DNA from: Pseudomonadota bacterium
Lineage (GTDB): Bacteria; Desulfobacterota; Desulfovibrionia; Desulfovibrionales; Desulfovibrionaceae
Length of the DNA stretch: 64,000 nucleotides
Assembly (NCBI GenBank): GCA_023419375.1
Contig: JAEZYD010000024.1
Coordinates: 1 to 64,000 of the forward strand
Direction: 5' to 3'
A program made the position numbers and the translations under genes. Shown one piece after another: positions 8,197-15,715 of the stretch. Each line of letters starts with the position of its first letter. The stretch's first letter is position 1. The notes under the pieces are model-generated. The model saw only the letters and a list, made by a program, of their open reading frames with translations, ran no database searches and had not been told where the DNA came from.

Positions 8197-8826
8197 CTAT
8201 TTTGGGGCTGGCAGCTTCGGCAAAAGCTCCTTCACCAGCTTGTCAAAAACGGGCATCAGCTTGAGCACGTTTTCTAACGCTGCGGTCATGGGTTCCAGTG
8301 ATTTTTTGAGGTCGGGAAATTCCTTTGCGACCGCAACCTTGTCGAGGATAAACGGCAGGATAAGTGTACCCCGCTTCGTATAGTGGAAACCGGCCTTTTT
8401 AAGGGACTCAGTTTCTACCAGAAAGGACTCCATGCGCTGCTTGACCTTGTATCGGGATGGGCCTGCCGGTCTGCCGTCGATCCATAATTCGAAAGCCATG
8501 CTGCAACCGTTAAGGCCAAGAGCGCTGCCGAGCCAATAGTTGTTCGCGTTGGGGTCAGTCTCCGCCAGTCTGAACACAGCCAAATCGGCATGACCCGGCT
8601 TTGTGGGCCAATCCAGTGGCGCAAATACGGTATCATCGTTGCCGTCTTCATCCTCCACCACCAGTCCGAATCGGGTGCGCCACGGCGAGCGTTCGCCCAG
8701 GCGATTTGAAATGGCCGCATTGATAGCCTTAAAGACCGTGGCCTCTACATGTTCTGTCAATGAGTCTTCCTCAATCAGCTGCGGGTTTGACAGCAGAAAT
8801 ACGCACATTTCCTTAGAGTAACTCAT
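8197..8826 (-). CDS. Unrecognised accessory protein (209 aa)
   Basis: I do not recognise this protein. It is soluble, acidic in the first half and has no signal peptide. A central region contains RFGLVVEDEDGNDDTVFAPLDW and GHADLAVFRLAETDPNANNYWLGSALG. The C-terminus is helical, rich in Leu, Lys and Pro, and ends KELLPKLPAPK. GGAG lies 7 bases before the ATG, and a good terminator follows, so it is a real single-gene unit. It lies in element 1 between the Rep-like gene and the gene at 9028, divergent from the latter. Roles in element maintenance or host interaction are both possible; nothing in the sequence decides. Confidence 0.65.
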   Translation of the reverse strand: MSYSKEMCVFLLSNPQLIEEDSLTEHVEATVFKAINAAISNRLGERSPWRTRFGLVVEDEDGNDDTVFAPLDWPTKPGHADLAVFRLAETDPNANNYWLGSALGLNGCSMAFELWIDGRPAGPSRYKVKQRMESFLVETESLKKAGFHYTKRGTLILPFILDKVAVAKEFPDLKKSLEPMTAALENVLKLMPVFDKLVKELLPKLPAPK

Positions 8827-8859
8827 TTAAATCTCCAACTATTTTAGTAATGATAAAAA

Positions 8860-8890
8860 AGAAGCCATTCGCATTGCACGAATGGCTTCT
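8860..8890. other. Strong hairpin between divergent element genes
   Basis: A 12-bp perfect stem (AGAAGCCATTCG / CGAATGGCTTCT) lies 30 bp upstream of the minus-strand gene start at 8826, inside the shared upstream region. It is A-rich on its left flank. It could be a terminator of an unseen short transcript or an operator. Confidence 0.5.
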
Positions 8891-9027
8891 TGTGGTTATG
8901 GCTTGCGCCAAAATTATTATATCACAGATGTGTAATTTTGTCAATATAGATTGATATTATAATCTTGTAGTAACAGAAAATTGTATTTTATCAGTTTAAT
9001 AACACAAATTAGAAGGAGGGTATCCGC

Positions 9028-9672
9028 ATGGAAAGTTCATTACAGTCAAACCCAGTCCTCGCTTGCATCAAGGAGCTAGAGGCATCCATTACCACCAAAC
9101 TGGCCCACGTGGCTAAAGCGCAGGGCGACAATCAGCTCCACCACCATCGGCGCATTGCTTTCATTGGAATCGGGGACATTGGCAATGCAGCGGCAGATGC
9201 TGTCCACGACAGATTTCCTGAAGTTCAAGTTTTTTTGGACGTTGTTCATGCCAGCCAGCCCGATACGCCTAACTACATTCCTGCGCTATCCGGGTGGGTC
9301 ACTGAGTGCCGAGGTCTTTATGAACGCGAACCGCTGGTTTCCGTGTACATAGTTGGCACAATTGACAGCAGCAATCGCCTTCTTGATGCCATTGATGCGG
9401 GCAATGCGGCCCGTTGCCTAAAATGTGACTTTGTGCGGGGCTTCTTTGATATGCATGAGGGATGGGGCGGGGCCGTCCCGGCCCTGTGCAATGCTGATAT
9501 TGCGGTATCTCTGGCTTTGGGGGACGATGAGAGGGAACAAGGTCTAGAAGGCGATTCTGAGCCAGACAGGCTGTTTTTGGATCTGTACGATTTCCTGCTG
9601 ACTATGTTAGACGATGACCTCTTGCTGGTGTACGATGACAGCTTTAACAGCAGACGGGTTGAGAGCACATAA
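9028..9672 (+). CDS. Unrecognised protein with Rossmann/GTPase-like glycine motif (214 aa)
   Basis: I do not recognise this protein. After about 45 residues comes RIAFIGIGDIGNAAADAV, a beta-strand plus glycine-rich loop as in nucleotide-binding Rossmann folds or the first loop of FtsZ-like GTPases. Next comes a second predicted beta-strand, QVFLDVVHA, and a later one, LVSVYIVGTID. The C-terminal 40 residues are very acidic (MLDDDLLLVYDDS). The ATG is preceded by AAGGAGG at ideal spacing. It is the last gene before the right att copy of element 1. The fold assignment is a guess from one motif. Confidence 0.65.
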   Translation: MESSLQSNPVLACIKELEASITTKLAHVAKAQGDNQLHHHRRIAFIGIGDIGNAAADAVHDRFPEVQVFLDVVHASQPDTPNYIPALSGWVTECRGLYEREPLVSVYIVGTIDSSNRLLDAIDAGNAARCLKCDFVRGFFDMHEGWGGAVPALCNADIAVSLALGDDEREQGLEGDSEPDRLFLDLYDFLLTMLDDDLLLVYDDSFNSRRVEST

Positions 9673-9836
9673 CGCCCATTCTTACGACAACCGGGTTCTG
9701 TAGTGAACTCGTACATACCACATACATACTTTTGCGATTTATCGGTATGTATCTGCATGATGCTGGATGAAAATATAGCACTAAAATGATTACAACTATC
9801 TGAAATCATTATCTGCAAAAAAATCAAGTGAATCGA

Positions 9837-9955
9837 CTGCTAAGCGAGTATACGGGCTTAAACCTGTATCGAGAGTTCAAATCTCTCCCTCTCCGCCACA
9901 TACGCAAGTAAAACGGCGAGTTACTGTTAAAGGTAACTCGCCGTTTTTGCGTCTA
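9837..9955. repeat. Right attachment site copy (119-bp direct repeat)
   Basis: This segment is identical to 2541-2659. It contains a promoterless 3' half of tRNA-Ser (to 9898) and its terminator (9910-9948). Short sites resembling ACATACC(GC)CATACATACTTT flank it on both sides (9713-9733 and 9991-10011) and also occur at 2695-2716, as expected for arm-type recombinase sites. Confidence 0.9.
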
Positions 9956-10070
9956 TACGGGGTAAAATTCGGGGCGGCGCAGGGTGGCGTACATACCGCC
10001 ATACATACTTTCGGGCAATCTGCGCCAGAAATGGGGGAAAAGATTTTCCAACACCGTCCACAGAACAGAC

Positions 10071-10900
10071 TTACGCCCACGGAGTGTTAACTGCATTCAT
10101 ATTTGACATAGCTAGCACTCTTCCCGGGGGCAACAGAATTAATTTCCCAATATTGAGCTTAACCCACTTTGAATTAAGCCTATTAAAGGCACATTCCGAT
10201 GCCAACTTATCCATGATCTTCTTCCTGTCTTCATTACATTTCATATAGTTTTCAAAATCCGGCCACAAACTTTCAACAAGCGTATTCCTTCGTTCGAGCG
10301 CTCATAACTTATCATCCCTAATGAAGCCAAGTGCAGCATATCATTATAATCCACATCTGAATCTTTTATATTTTTATCAATATATCTGTCTAAAGATTCA
10401 ACAACACCAATGCACAATGAATAGTTAATTTGATAAATTAAAAGGAAAATATAAAGTAGTTTTATATGGCTTATTGTAATATATCTAGATTTTTCTATTG
10501 CAACCTCCATTGCAATTGCCTCTGTTGATCGTTCATTCACTGACAACCTTTTTATCACAATGTCAATCAGCATATTTAAAGTTTCATTTTCACCAGTGAT
10601 CGCATAATTATTCAAAAAATTTCTACAAACAAGTTCAAGCAACGGGTTGGAAATATTCACGACATCCCCGATACCGCTAGCAATCATTTTTTTGCTCAGA
10701 GCTTCTTGCGCAACGTTAAGCCGATTCATGAATGATAATTGCGCCTTAAACGTTAATTTTGGAAAACACTCAGAAACAATCGTTCCAGCAATATTATTTA
10801 TCTGTAGTGTTATATTAGTTGTGTTATTATTACCTTGTATTTGTGCAATTTGCGATCCAGCGGAAGCATCAGCCTCTTGAGAACTTGAACCAAAATTCAC
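10071..10900 (-). pseudogene. Frameshifted gene resembling the LPO_1073/Vpar_1526 family
   Basis: The first frame (10241-10900, GTG start with AAGGTGGG upstream) opens with an Ala/Ser/Gln-rich segment and IQGNNNTTNITLQINN. It continues as a helical protein and stops at 10241. A second frame of the same strand, open down to 10071, continues plausibly as LVESLWPDFENYMKC and ends in a segment with LNIGKLILLPPGRVLAMSN. The two frames overlap at about 10241-10285, which points to a single frameshift. The layout (beaded N-terminus, helical middle, LTxxG-like end) resembles my recollection of LPO_1073/Vpar_1526 proteins, whose function is unknown. The frameshift could also be a sequencing error. A small membrane-protein gene sits just upstream in the same direction. 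Confidence 0.5.
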
Positions 10901-10910
10901 TTTTCCCACC

Positions 10911-11090
10911 TTAATCTTTAATAATTTGAGTAATTTTACTTTTATCCCTAGCAGATGCGGTTTGACAATTCTGACCTCTCTTACCGAATAGCAATTTAAT
11001 TATTACTGTGCATATAAAGACACCTACACCACTAAAAATCCATTCTTTGTTGTCTATAATATATGACACAAAAATAAAATTCTTATCCAT
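10911..11090 (-). CDS. Small single-span membrane protein (59 aa)
   Basis: This short gene starts at an ATG (11090) preceded by GGGGAG at 6 bases. It encodes MDKNFIFVSYIIDNKEW followed by a hydrophobic stretch (about residues 18-36, FSGVGVFICTVIIKLLFG) and a basic cytoplasmic-looking tail ending ITQIIKD. It stops 10 bases before the GTG of the next gene, whose ribosome site overlaps the spacer, so the two are co-transcribed. I recognise no family. A membrane partner for the downstream frameshifted protein is the natural reading. Confidence 0.6.
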   Translation of the reverse strand: MDKNFIFVSYIIDNKEWIFSGVGVFICTVIIKLLFGKRGQNCQTASARDKSKITQIIKD

Positions 11091-11236
11091 AACAATCTCC
11101 CCTTAAAGAGCTTGAATGAGCACAATCCAATGCTTCTTTCTGTAACAAATTTGTCCGTTACTGAATAGGGGGCTTCAAACTTAGGGTAAGCGAGCTGCCG
11201 TAAAGCAACCCGCCCTTCCTACTGGCACAGCCAAGC

Positions 11237-11897
11237 CTACCCTTCGGCCTCAACCTCGTCCCTGTGGACAGCTACATCCCCAACCGCCCCTTCAATGACC
11301 CCGGCTAAGCGGTCAAGATTGGGGGCAACGCTCCGCAGGTAAGTATCCGTTGTGGTGGGCCTCTGATGACCCCAAAGCTGCTGTATGTCCGTTATGTCGG
11401 CCTTCTGCGATTTGACCAGACTGACGGCAAAATAATGCCTAGTGGCGTGGAACCCAAATGGGGTTACCCCTGCCTTCTCGCAAAGCCGCTTCATCATCAG
11501 CTTCATTGATGGCTGCCGCATGGAGTATGGGGCCTGCGTAACCGGGTTAATGAACACAAACCCCATATTGCCCGTTACTGGCCTCTGCTCATCCAATATG
11601 GCTTGCAGCCCGCCAGAAAGGGGCACCAGACGGCGTTGCTTAGAGCCGCCCTTCCGCTTTTGCGTCCATAGCTGAACGGCATGGGCTGATACGTCATCCC
11701 AACGCAGCTTGAGCACCTCCCCGACCCTAGCACCAGTACACAGCAGCACAGTCAAGAGGGAGACCTCCCACGGCTCAGCTACAGCCAACACCCTGTTAAG
11801 GTCGTCAGTGCTGGGAACGTGCTTAACGTACTCCTCTTCACCAAAGGGCGGTATGCCCCGCCACGGATCGACTGGAACCATGCCACGGTGCCAGTTC
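11237..11897 (-). pseudogene. 5'-truncated tyrosine recombinase, paralogue of the element 1 integrase
   Basis: The remaining frame (about 214 aa) is nearly identical to residues 139 onward of the integrase at 5399-6445, including TGARVGEV, HATRHYF and the Tyr in TDTYLRS. DNA similarity to the intact gene stops abruptly at about 11897, after CCAGTTCCA. The N-terminal arm- and core-binding domains are therefore missing. The differences (LWGHQ for LLGHQ, HATRH for HAIRH, a longer C-terminus) show a diverged sister, not a recent copy. It is very unlikely to recombine alone. Confidence 0.85.
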
Positions 11898-12109
11898 CAC
11901 TTGGAAAATCCGCGACGTTTTTAAAGCGCTGGGCCTGGGGTCCTGGTCAACACATTGCCATTACTAAGTTAACTTTCCAATTGTACACCTCTTGTCCCAA
12001 GCGTATATGGAAAAAGTATTCGTACAGTTATCCTGAAATTCGATCTATTTTTTCTTGCCGTGTTGTTTGTGGAATCTGCAACAGGAACGGTATTTTCAAG
12101 GAGAACACT

Positions 12110-13738
12110 ATGAATCGCCGTTTTTTCCTTCAGCTTTCCGCTTTCGCCGCTGCCAGTTCATTAATCCACTGGAATTTTGCAGAAGCTGCCCCACCCCAGA
12201 CACCGGGAACATACGATGCCGTTGTTGTAGGCGCGGGCTTGGGAGGGCTTGTTTGCGCCGCCTATCTATCCAGACACGGGTTCAGAACCGCGCTGATCGA
12301 GCAGTATGACATCCCCGGCGGTTATGCCACATCGTTTACGCGCGATACTGACAAGGGAACATTCCAGTGCGAGGTTTCACTGCATTCCTCGGTGCTTGCC
12401 TCTGGGGCAATGCGGACCCTGCTTGAGGAGCTTGGAGTATGGAACAACCTTACGTTGGTGCCGCATCCACACGCCTGGAACTCCCACTTTCCCGATTTTT
12501 CCATTGCTGTTCCCGCCAAATGCGGGCTGGACGGCTTTGAACGCCAGCTAGCGGGTTTGTTTCCGGCAGAGACCGCCGGGCTTGCCGGTCTCTTCAAGTT
12601 ATGGCGCGGCATAATGGCTGAAACTGCTACCCTGGAAAAAGGCTTGCCCAACAGCGAGCAGTCACAGTTCCCTCGCCTTTTTCCCTCTTTATGGGCTATC
12701 CACGACAAAACCGTGGGTCAGGTTGTGAATGCATATATCCGCGACCCCAAGCTCAAAGCGGTACTGGAACAAAGCTGTGGATATTACGGCCTGCCGCCGT
12801 CGCAGCTTTCGGCGTTTTATTATCTTCAGCCAACTGGCGAATATATTGAGCAAGGAGGTTCATACATCAAGGGGACTTCGCAGGCATTGTCCGATGCTCT
12901 GGCTAAAGCCATCACGGATGCGGGCGGCAAAACATTTTTTGGAACAAAGGTTGCGGAAATACTTGTTGAAAACGGCAGGGCTGTTGGTGTTAAGACCGAT
13001 GACGGGCAGATGTTCAAGGCAAAAGCGGTGGTCTGTAATGCGAGCGCTCCGCAGGTTTTTGAAAAACTTCTCCCCAAGGGCATCCTGCCCAGGCAGGAAC
13101 ACGACCGATTGGCAACCTACACATGTAGCCCAAGCAGCGTCATTGTGTGGCTTGGGCTCAACAAGAATATTACCGGGCAGTTCCCCAATCCCGAATCCAG
13201 CTATTATACGGGCTATGACCTTGACGCCGCCTATGCGCAAAGCATGAACTGCAACTTTGACCAATCGGGCTTCTCCCTGATGGCATACGACAACCTTATC
13301 CCCGGTTTTTCACCCCAGGGCTGTTCAAGTCTCTGCATTGTCAGTCTGTGCGGTTATGGCGCATGGCAGGGGTTGGAAGCGGAATACCTGAATGGTGGCA
13401 GTGCGGCCTATGAAAAAAAGAAAAAAGAAGTGACCGATCTGCTTATTGCGCAGGTGGAAAAGCTGGCAATTCCGGGGCTGTCCAAAATGATCATAATGCG
13501 CGACAGTTCCACCCCCCTGACAAATGTACGTTTTACGCTGAACACCGCTGGCGCTATTTACGGCTATAACCAAAGTGTGGACAATTCCTTTATGACGCGC
13601 CAACCCAACACCACATCTGTACCCGGCCTGTTCCTGGCCAGCGCATGGGGGAACCCTGGCGGAGGCTTTGGAGGCGCGCTGGGCGGCGGAAAATCCGCTT
13701 TTAGGGATGTGGCAAAGGCCCTGACCTCAGCCACATAA
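12110..13738 (+). CDS. Tat-exported FAD oxidoreductase, phytoene desaturase/retinol saturase-like
   Basis: The protein is 542 aa. The N-terminus NRRFFLQLSAFAAASS is a twin-arginine-type signal, followed by the FAD-binding motif AVVVGAGLGGLVCAAYLSRHG and an acidic/arginine turn, as in CrtI-type desaturases. The C-terminal FAD motif region VPGLFLASAWGNPGGGFGGALGGG is present. AAGGAG lies 5 bases before the ATG at 12110; the frame is open further upstream but that extension is not coding-like. Family members act on carotenoids, retinoids or other hydrophobic polyenes. No carotenoid genes are nearby, and a periplasmic location would be unusual. It lies in the decayed element 2, directly abutting the truncated recombinase. 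Confidence 0.8.
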   Translation: MNRRFFLQLSAFAAASSLIHWNFAEAAPPQTPGTYDAVVVGAGLGGLVCAAYLSRHGFRTALIEQYDIPGGYATSFTRDTDKGTFQCEVSLHSSVLASGAMRTLLEELGVWNNLTLVPHPHAWNSHFPDFSIAVPAKCGLDGFERQLAGLFPAETAGLAGLFKLWRGIMAETATLEKGLPNSEQSQFPRLFPSLWAIHDKTVGQVVNAYIRDPKLKAVLEQSCGYYGLPPSQLSAFYYLQPTGEYIEQGGSYIKGTSQALSDALAKAITDAGGKTFFGTKVAEILVENGRAVGVKTDDGQMFKAKAVVCNASAPQVFEKLLPKGILPRQEHDRLATYTCSPSSVIVWLGLNKNITGQFPNPESSYYTGYDLDAAYAQSMNCNFDQSGFSLMAYDNLIPGFSPQGCSSLCIVSLCGYGAWQGLEAEYLNGGSAAYEKKKKEVTDLLIAQVEKLAIPGLSKMIIMRDSSTPLTNVRFTLNTAGAIYGYNQSVDNSFMTRQPNTTSVPGLFLASAWGNPGGGFGGALGGGKSAFRDVAKALTSAT

Positions 13739-14107
13739 CAGGCATACGCTCGCAATGCCCCGTCCAAACTGACAGCTGGGGCCGCTTTGACATGCCTGCA
13801 ACAACCGCAACAAGCGGCACGATAAAAGGCTGACCCAAGCGGCCCCAGCTGTCTTGATGGGCAGCAGGCCCTCTTCAGGCCGATACGAATATACGTTGAG
13901 GAGTCTTGTCAAAAAATGGTGCCGCGCCAAAAGCTGACTTTTTTCTCTCAAAATATACGCTCGTCAGTATTCCGGCAAACTCCAACAACCTTTTGCCCGG
14001 CAGGGCTTCAGAGCAGTATCAATTCTGTTTATTCGGTGTTCTGCGGGATGCTATTACGGGGGCATTCGTCAGTACCGCGCATTCGCTAAAAAATCAGCAC
14101 CGCCCCT
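13739..14107. other. Intergenic region with a spaced inverted repeat
   Basis: A perfect 17-bp inverted repeat (13771-13787 and 13837-13853, core AGCTGGGGCCGC) encloses about 49 bp. No T-run follows, so this is not a classical terminator of the oxidoreductase gene. I see no gene in the rest of the gap. Confidence 0.5.
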
Positions 14108-15304
14108 TGACCCTCCCCCCGAAAAGTATGCCGTTGAAAAGTTAGTGTTCCTGACATGGGAGCACAAGAATGAAACGTAGCAGATTCACCGAAAAACAGA
14201 TCATTGGGATATTGCGGCAAGCCGAGGCTGGCGTTCGCGTTATCGATCTATGCCGTCAGCATGGCATCTCGGATGCGACCTTTTACAAGTGGCGCAGCAA
14301 ATTCGGTGGAATGAACATTTCTGACGCCAAGCGCTTGCGCCAGTTGGAGGAAGAGAACGCCCGCTGAAAAGACTTGTAGGTGAACAAGCACTTGATATCG
14401 TTGTCCTGAAGGACATGATCTCAAAAAACTTTTGAAGCCCGCAGCCAACAGGGAAGCCGTGCATCACATTCAGACTGCGCATGGCTACTCAGAGCGGCGG
14501 GCTTGCCGAGTGATTCAGTTTAATCGCTGTTCAGGCAGACGGCCACCATCTGAGGACCGTGATCTTCTTTTACGGACTCGGATGCTGGAACTGGCAAATG
14601 ACAGGCGGCGCTTTTGTTCTCCGCGCTTGCATGAATTATTGCGTCGGGAAGAGTTGGTGCAGAACCACAAGCGGACAGAAAGGATTTACCAGGAAGAAAA
14701 CCTATCACTGCGCACCCGCAAGTGAGTGAAGCGTCCAAGCCATGCCCGTATTGTCCAGGCGGGCCCTGCTGGCCCGGATGAACAATGGGCGATGGATTTT
14801 GTGAGCGATTCTCTTATGGGTGGGTGGCGCATCCGGATTTTGACAATTGCCGATCTATGGGATCGCTCAAGCCCCGCACTCGAAGTGGATATGTCATTGC
14901 CTGGAGTGCGGGTCGTGAGAATTCTTGAAAGACTACGCCTTCAAGGTCGGCTGCCGCAACGTATCAAGGTTGATAACGGGGCAGAATTTAGCGGTAACAC
15001 CGTGGATATATGGGCTTTTGAACACGGCGTGCAGATGGAGTTCACTCGTCCAGGGAAGCCCACAGATAATGGACACATTGAAAGCTTTAACGGAAAATTC
15101 CGTGATGAGTGTTTAAACCAGAACGTGTTTCTGTCCCTGCACGATGCCCGCAGAACGGTTGAAGCATGGCGACAGGATACACCAACGGCGACCGCATAGC
15201 TCATTGGGCTGGCTGACACCGGAAGAATTTCGCGCAAAGAATATAACCTGTAACCCATTGGAAACCACTAACTTACAAGTGGTATACGCAGTGGGGTAAG
15301 GTCA
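14108..15304 (+). mobile_element. IS3-family insertion sequence (inactive)
   Basis: The element is about 1.2 kb. The ends begin TGACCCTCCCCC (left) and, on the opposite strand, TGACCTTACCCC (right), a plausible imperfect inverted repeat. It contains the two-ORF arrangement of the IS3 family. No clean target duplication is visible beside the ends. Confidence 0.75.
14170..15190 (+). pseudogene. IS3-family transposase orfA/orfB, multiply disrupted
   Basis: orfA (14170-14435) starts MKRSRFTEKQIIGILRQAEAG with the HTH segment ISDATFYKWRSKFGG, but breaks frame near 14364; the rest reads LKRLVGEQALDIVVLKDM in another frame. orfB begins near 14432 and has an in-frame TGA at 14723. Its rve integrase core follows: DEQWAMDFVSD with the first Asp, VDNGAEF with the second, and GHIESFNGKFRDECL with the catalytic Glu. 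The frame is lost again near 15176 before the SLGWLTPEEF end motif. Three lesions make it non-functional. Confidence 0.85.
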
Positions 15305-15469
15305 GTGCTTTTGGCTGAACTACTGAATTCAGCGATCGAAAACGTTTGCGACATAATACATCCACAGGAATCAAAACTTGTAAAAGCCGCAAAAGACAAA
15401 GGTTCCATGGCGGTATTGATTGCCCTGATTGCAAACTTTTTCCTTCTTATTGCTTTGATAATTGCTTAG
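15305..15469 (+). CDS. Small hypothetical protein with C-terminal membrane helix (possible fragment)
   Basis: This 54-codon frame begins at a GTG directly abutting the IS3 right end. It encodes LLAELLNSAIENVCDIIHPQESKLVKAAKDKGS followed by a hydrophobic helix, MAVLIALIANFFLLIALIIA. The start coincides with the IS boundary, so it may be the tail of a gene interrupted by the IS. No ribosome site is obvious. No family is recognised. Confidence 0.35.
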   Translation: MLLAELLNSAIENVCDIIHPQESKLVKAAKDKGSMAVLIALIANFFLLIALIIA

Positions 15470-15564
15470 GTGCCATTGCCAATTGCTGAACAGTATTGCG
15501 AGCCAACCGGCCAGACAATTAACGCATCAAAGCCCCTGACAAATAAAAAAATACCGAGAGAGCG

Positions 15565-15640
15565 AATCAATCCGCTCTCGCCGTACATACGCTTGTAAAA
15601 CGGCGAGTTACTGAAAATGTAACTCGCCGTTTTTGCGTTC
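15565..15640. repeat. Divergent third copy of the att-proximal segment with terminator
   Basis: This segment aligns with the region after the tRNA in the two exact att copies: a similar TACATACGC word, then the same AAAACGGCGAGTTAC / GTAACTCGCCGTTTTT hairpin (15597-15634). The tRNA-derived part is replaced by a 7-bp hairpin (GAGAGCG / CGCTCTC). It is probably the outer border of the island or an old att remnant. The hairpin also works as a rho-independent terminator. Confidence 0.6.
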
Positions 15641-15715
15641 TGGATGGGCTAAAAATCTGGTGTGGGGGGATGCTGGCTTTAGCACGGAGGCGTTGCGCTG
15701 CGCTTATGCCAGCCT

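Larger units (their letters stand above)
2541..9955. mobile_element. Integrative element 1 in tRNA-Ser
   Basis: The element is about 7.3 kb and bracketed by exact 119-bp direct repeats. It contains a tyrosine recombinase, an excisionase-like HTH protein, an HUH-type replication protein candidate, two unrecognised genes and a copper-related pair. The base composition of 7.6-8.2 and 8.8-9.0 kb is much more AT-rich than the flanking core genes. No conjugation or phage structural genes are visible, so it would be a non-autonomous or unusual small element. Confidence 0.8.
9956..15640. mobile_element. Decayed second integrative element (element 2)
   Basis: It sits immediately right of the second att copy and contains a 5'-truncated recombinase closely similar to the element 1 integrase, a frameshifted accessory gene, a small membrane protein, an oxidoreductase gene and a dead IS3-family copy. 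A divergent copy of the att-proximal terminator at about 15565-15640 is the likely right border. With its recombinase broken it should be immobile unless the element 1 enzyme acts on it. Confidence 0.65.

Noticed and set aside
11819..12109. Upstream extension of the oxidoreductase frame
   Set aside because: It overlaps the truncated recombinase; the ATG at 12110 has a ribosome site and starts a Tat signal.
13906..14145. Open frame between the oxidoreductase gene and the IS3 copy
   Set aside because: No ribosome site, no recognisable composition, and it runs into the IS end.
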